From assembly GCA_018061225.1 (NCBI GenBank), contig JAGOUK010000071.1, positions 1 through 6,678 of the forward strand: a DNA stretch of 6,678 bases, read 5' to 3'. This DNA is from Candidatus Omnitrophota bacterium. GTDB taxonomy: Bacteria; Omnitrophota; Gorgyraeia; 2-02-FULL-51-18; JAGOUK01. Below, piece by piece: positions 5,826 through 6,678 of the stretch; the stretch's first letter is position 1; the number at the start of each line of letters is the position of its first letter. The notes beneath the pieces are model-generated. The model searched no databases and was not told where the DNA came from. It was given only the letters and a program-made list of their open reading frames with translations. The translations under genes were made by a program, and so were the position numbers.

Positions 5826-6619
5826 CCCCCTACATTGACACTCACTGCCACCCATTTTTTGAGTCTTACGAACAGGATCGCGACGCGGTGCTCGATCGTG
5901 CCGTTGCCGACGGCGCCGAAGCAATGATAGTTGTCGGGATTGATGAAGCGACGAACGCCCAGGTTTTGGAGATGGCGGCCAATCGAAAGGAATGTTACGC
6001 GGCGCTGGGTTATCATCCGCATTCCGCGCATTTGGCCGGCAGCGAATTTATCTCCGCCATCCGGGCCTCGGCTGAGGGCAATTCCAAAGTCGTTGCCATC
6101 GGCGAAGTCGGTTTGGATTATTTTAAAAGCGAAGCCCCCCGGGATGTGCAGGCAAGGGTGTTCGATGCCGCGATCGATCTGGCGGCTTCGCTCGAGCTGC
6201 CGGTCGTGGTTCACTCCCGGGACGCGTTTGAGGACACGATGCGCAGTTTGGAATCCGGCAAGGCGCGACATCCGGGGCTCAAGGCACTTTTTCATTGCTA
6301 CACCTACGGACCGGAGGAGCTCGAGCGCGTTCTGGCCGCCGGCTTTAACGTGTCCTTCAGCGGGATCGTCACGTTTAAGAATGCGGCAGCACTGCAGGAA
6401 GCCGCCCGCCGCGTTCCGGCTGACCGGTATGTGATCGAAACTGACGCGCCCTACCTGGCGCCGGTGCCGCATCGGGGTCAGCGCAATGAGCCCTCGTGGG
6501 TGCGGCTGGTGGCGGCCAAGATCGCCGAATTGCGAAGCGAGGCACCGGAGCTTGTTCTGGAGACGACTGCGCGCAACGCGCGAAAAATATTCGGACTTCC
6601 CGCGGCCCCCGCATGCTAA
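5822..6619 (+). CDS. tatD: TatD-family metal-dependent hydrolase/nuclease
   Basis: TIM-barrel amidohydrolase-superfamily enzyme. Characterised TatD proteins are metal-dependent DNases with roles in DNA repair or degradation, although the physiological substrate is uncertain. Its 265 residues match the family (about 260). Metal and active-site motifs in order are DTHCH (His8, His10), GYHPH (63-67), GEVGLDY (94-100, Glu95), VVHSRD (129-134, His131), FHCYTYG (157-163, His158) and ETDAPYLAP (206-214, Asp208), followed by PHRGQRNEP. All the expected ligands are present. The ATG overlaps the desulfurase stop as ATGA, with AGGA at 5810-5813 eight bases upstream, so the start is well supported and translation is probably coupled. 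TatD next to metG is a common bacterial arrangement; here a desulfurase lies between them. Confidence 0.95.
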   Translation: MTPYIDTHCHPFFESYEQDRDAVLDRAVADGAEAMIVVGIDEATNAQVLEMAANRKECYAALGYHPHSAHLAGSEFISAIRASAEGNSKVVAIGEVGLDYFKSEAPRDVQARVFDAAIDLAASLELPVVVHSRDAFEDTMRSLESGKARHPGLKALFHCYTYGPEELERVLAAGFNVSFSGIVTFKNAAALQEAARRVPADRYVIETDAPYLAPVPHRGQRNEPSWVRLVAAKIAELRSEAPELVLETTARNARKIFGLPAAPAC

Positions 6620-6678
6620 AAGCCCTGACCGCGTACATCCGCCGGGAGCCGTGGACATTTGCAATGGCGGCATGCCTT
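6613..6678 (+). CDS. N-terminal fragment of a downstream gene, possibly an ABC exporter
   Basis: An ATG seven bases before the end of tatD opens a frame that runs to the window edge, giving 22 residues: MLKALTAYIRREP then WTFAMAACL. A short basic amphipathic start leading into a hydrophobic stretch resembles the beginning of MsbA-like ABC exporter permeases, but 22 residues cannot establish this. Any membrane protein with a cytoplasmic N-terminus would look similar. There is no clear Shine-Dalgarno; the overlap with tatD suggests coupled translation. The direction and overlap continue the operon. Confidence 0.5.
   Translation, partial: MLKALTAYIRREPWTFAMAACL

Noticed and set aside
5768..6673. 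Long open frame on the minus strand (301 codons) opposite tatD
   Set aside because: It is a shadow of tatD codon bias. The product has no recognisable motif and the + strand gene has complete family signatures. The same holds for minus-strand frames at 234-1085, 2160-2918 and 3152-3793.

Overview
This is a dense, co-directional (+ strand) stretch of a bacterial chromosome. It is moderately GC-rich by eye. It carries information-processing genes in an arrangement related to the widespread tmk-holB-metG-tatD cluster. The proteins are clearly bacterial. The lineage cannot be fixed from the sequence; an uncultured, deep-branching bacterium (for example Omnitrophota-like) is only a guess. No phage, transposase, CRISPR, tRNA or rRNA signal is visible.

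Layout, left to right. Positions 1-1253 hold the 3' part of cysS (cysteinyl-tRNA synthetase, HIGH region cut off by the window edge). An ATGA overlap leads into tmk (thymidylate kinase, 1250-1864). tmk overlaps holB (DNA polymerase III delta' subunit, 1827-2837) by 38 bases. A 74-base gap with a plausible -10 box precedes metG (methionyl-tRNA synthetase, 2912-4498). A 166-base gap follows, almost wholly filled by a 150-base nested inverted-repeat element (4506-4655). Next comes a NifS/IscS-type cysteine desulfurase (4665-5825). An ATGA overlap then leads into tatD (metal-dependent hydrolase, 5822-6619). The first 22 codons of a further gene begin inside the tatD end (6613-6678, running off the window).

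How the genes relate. tmk supplies dTDP for DNA precursors and holB is part of the clamp loader, so this pair serves replication. cysS and metG charge the two sulfur amino-acid tRNAs. The desulfurase removes sulfur from cysteine for Fe-S clusters or tRNA thiolation. TatD is a nuclease/hydrolase that often sits beside metG in bacteria. Tight overlaps suggest two transcription units, cysS-tmk-holB and metG-desulfurase-tatD-next gene, with a possible promoter before metG.

The most striking feature is the 150-base element before the desulfurase. It folds on paper into a closing stem of 16 pairs, an inner 7-bp stem and two strong hairpin arms, with about two thirds of its bases paired. It ends one base before the likely desulfurase ribosome binding site. 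It matches no riboswitch or repeat family I recognise, and could be either a structured 5' leader RNA or a palindromic mobile/repeat element.
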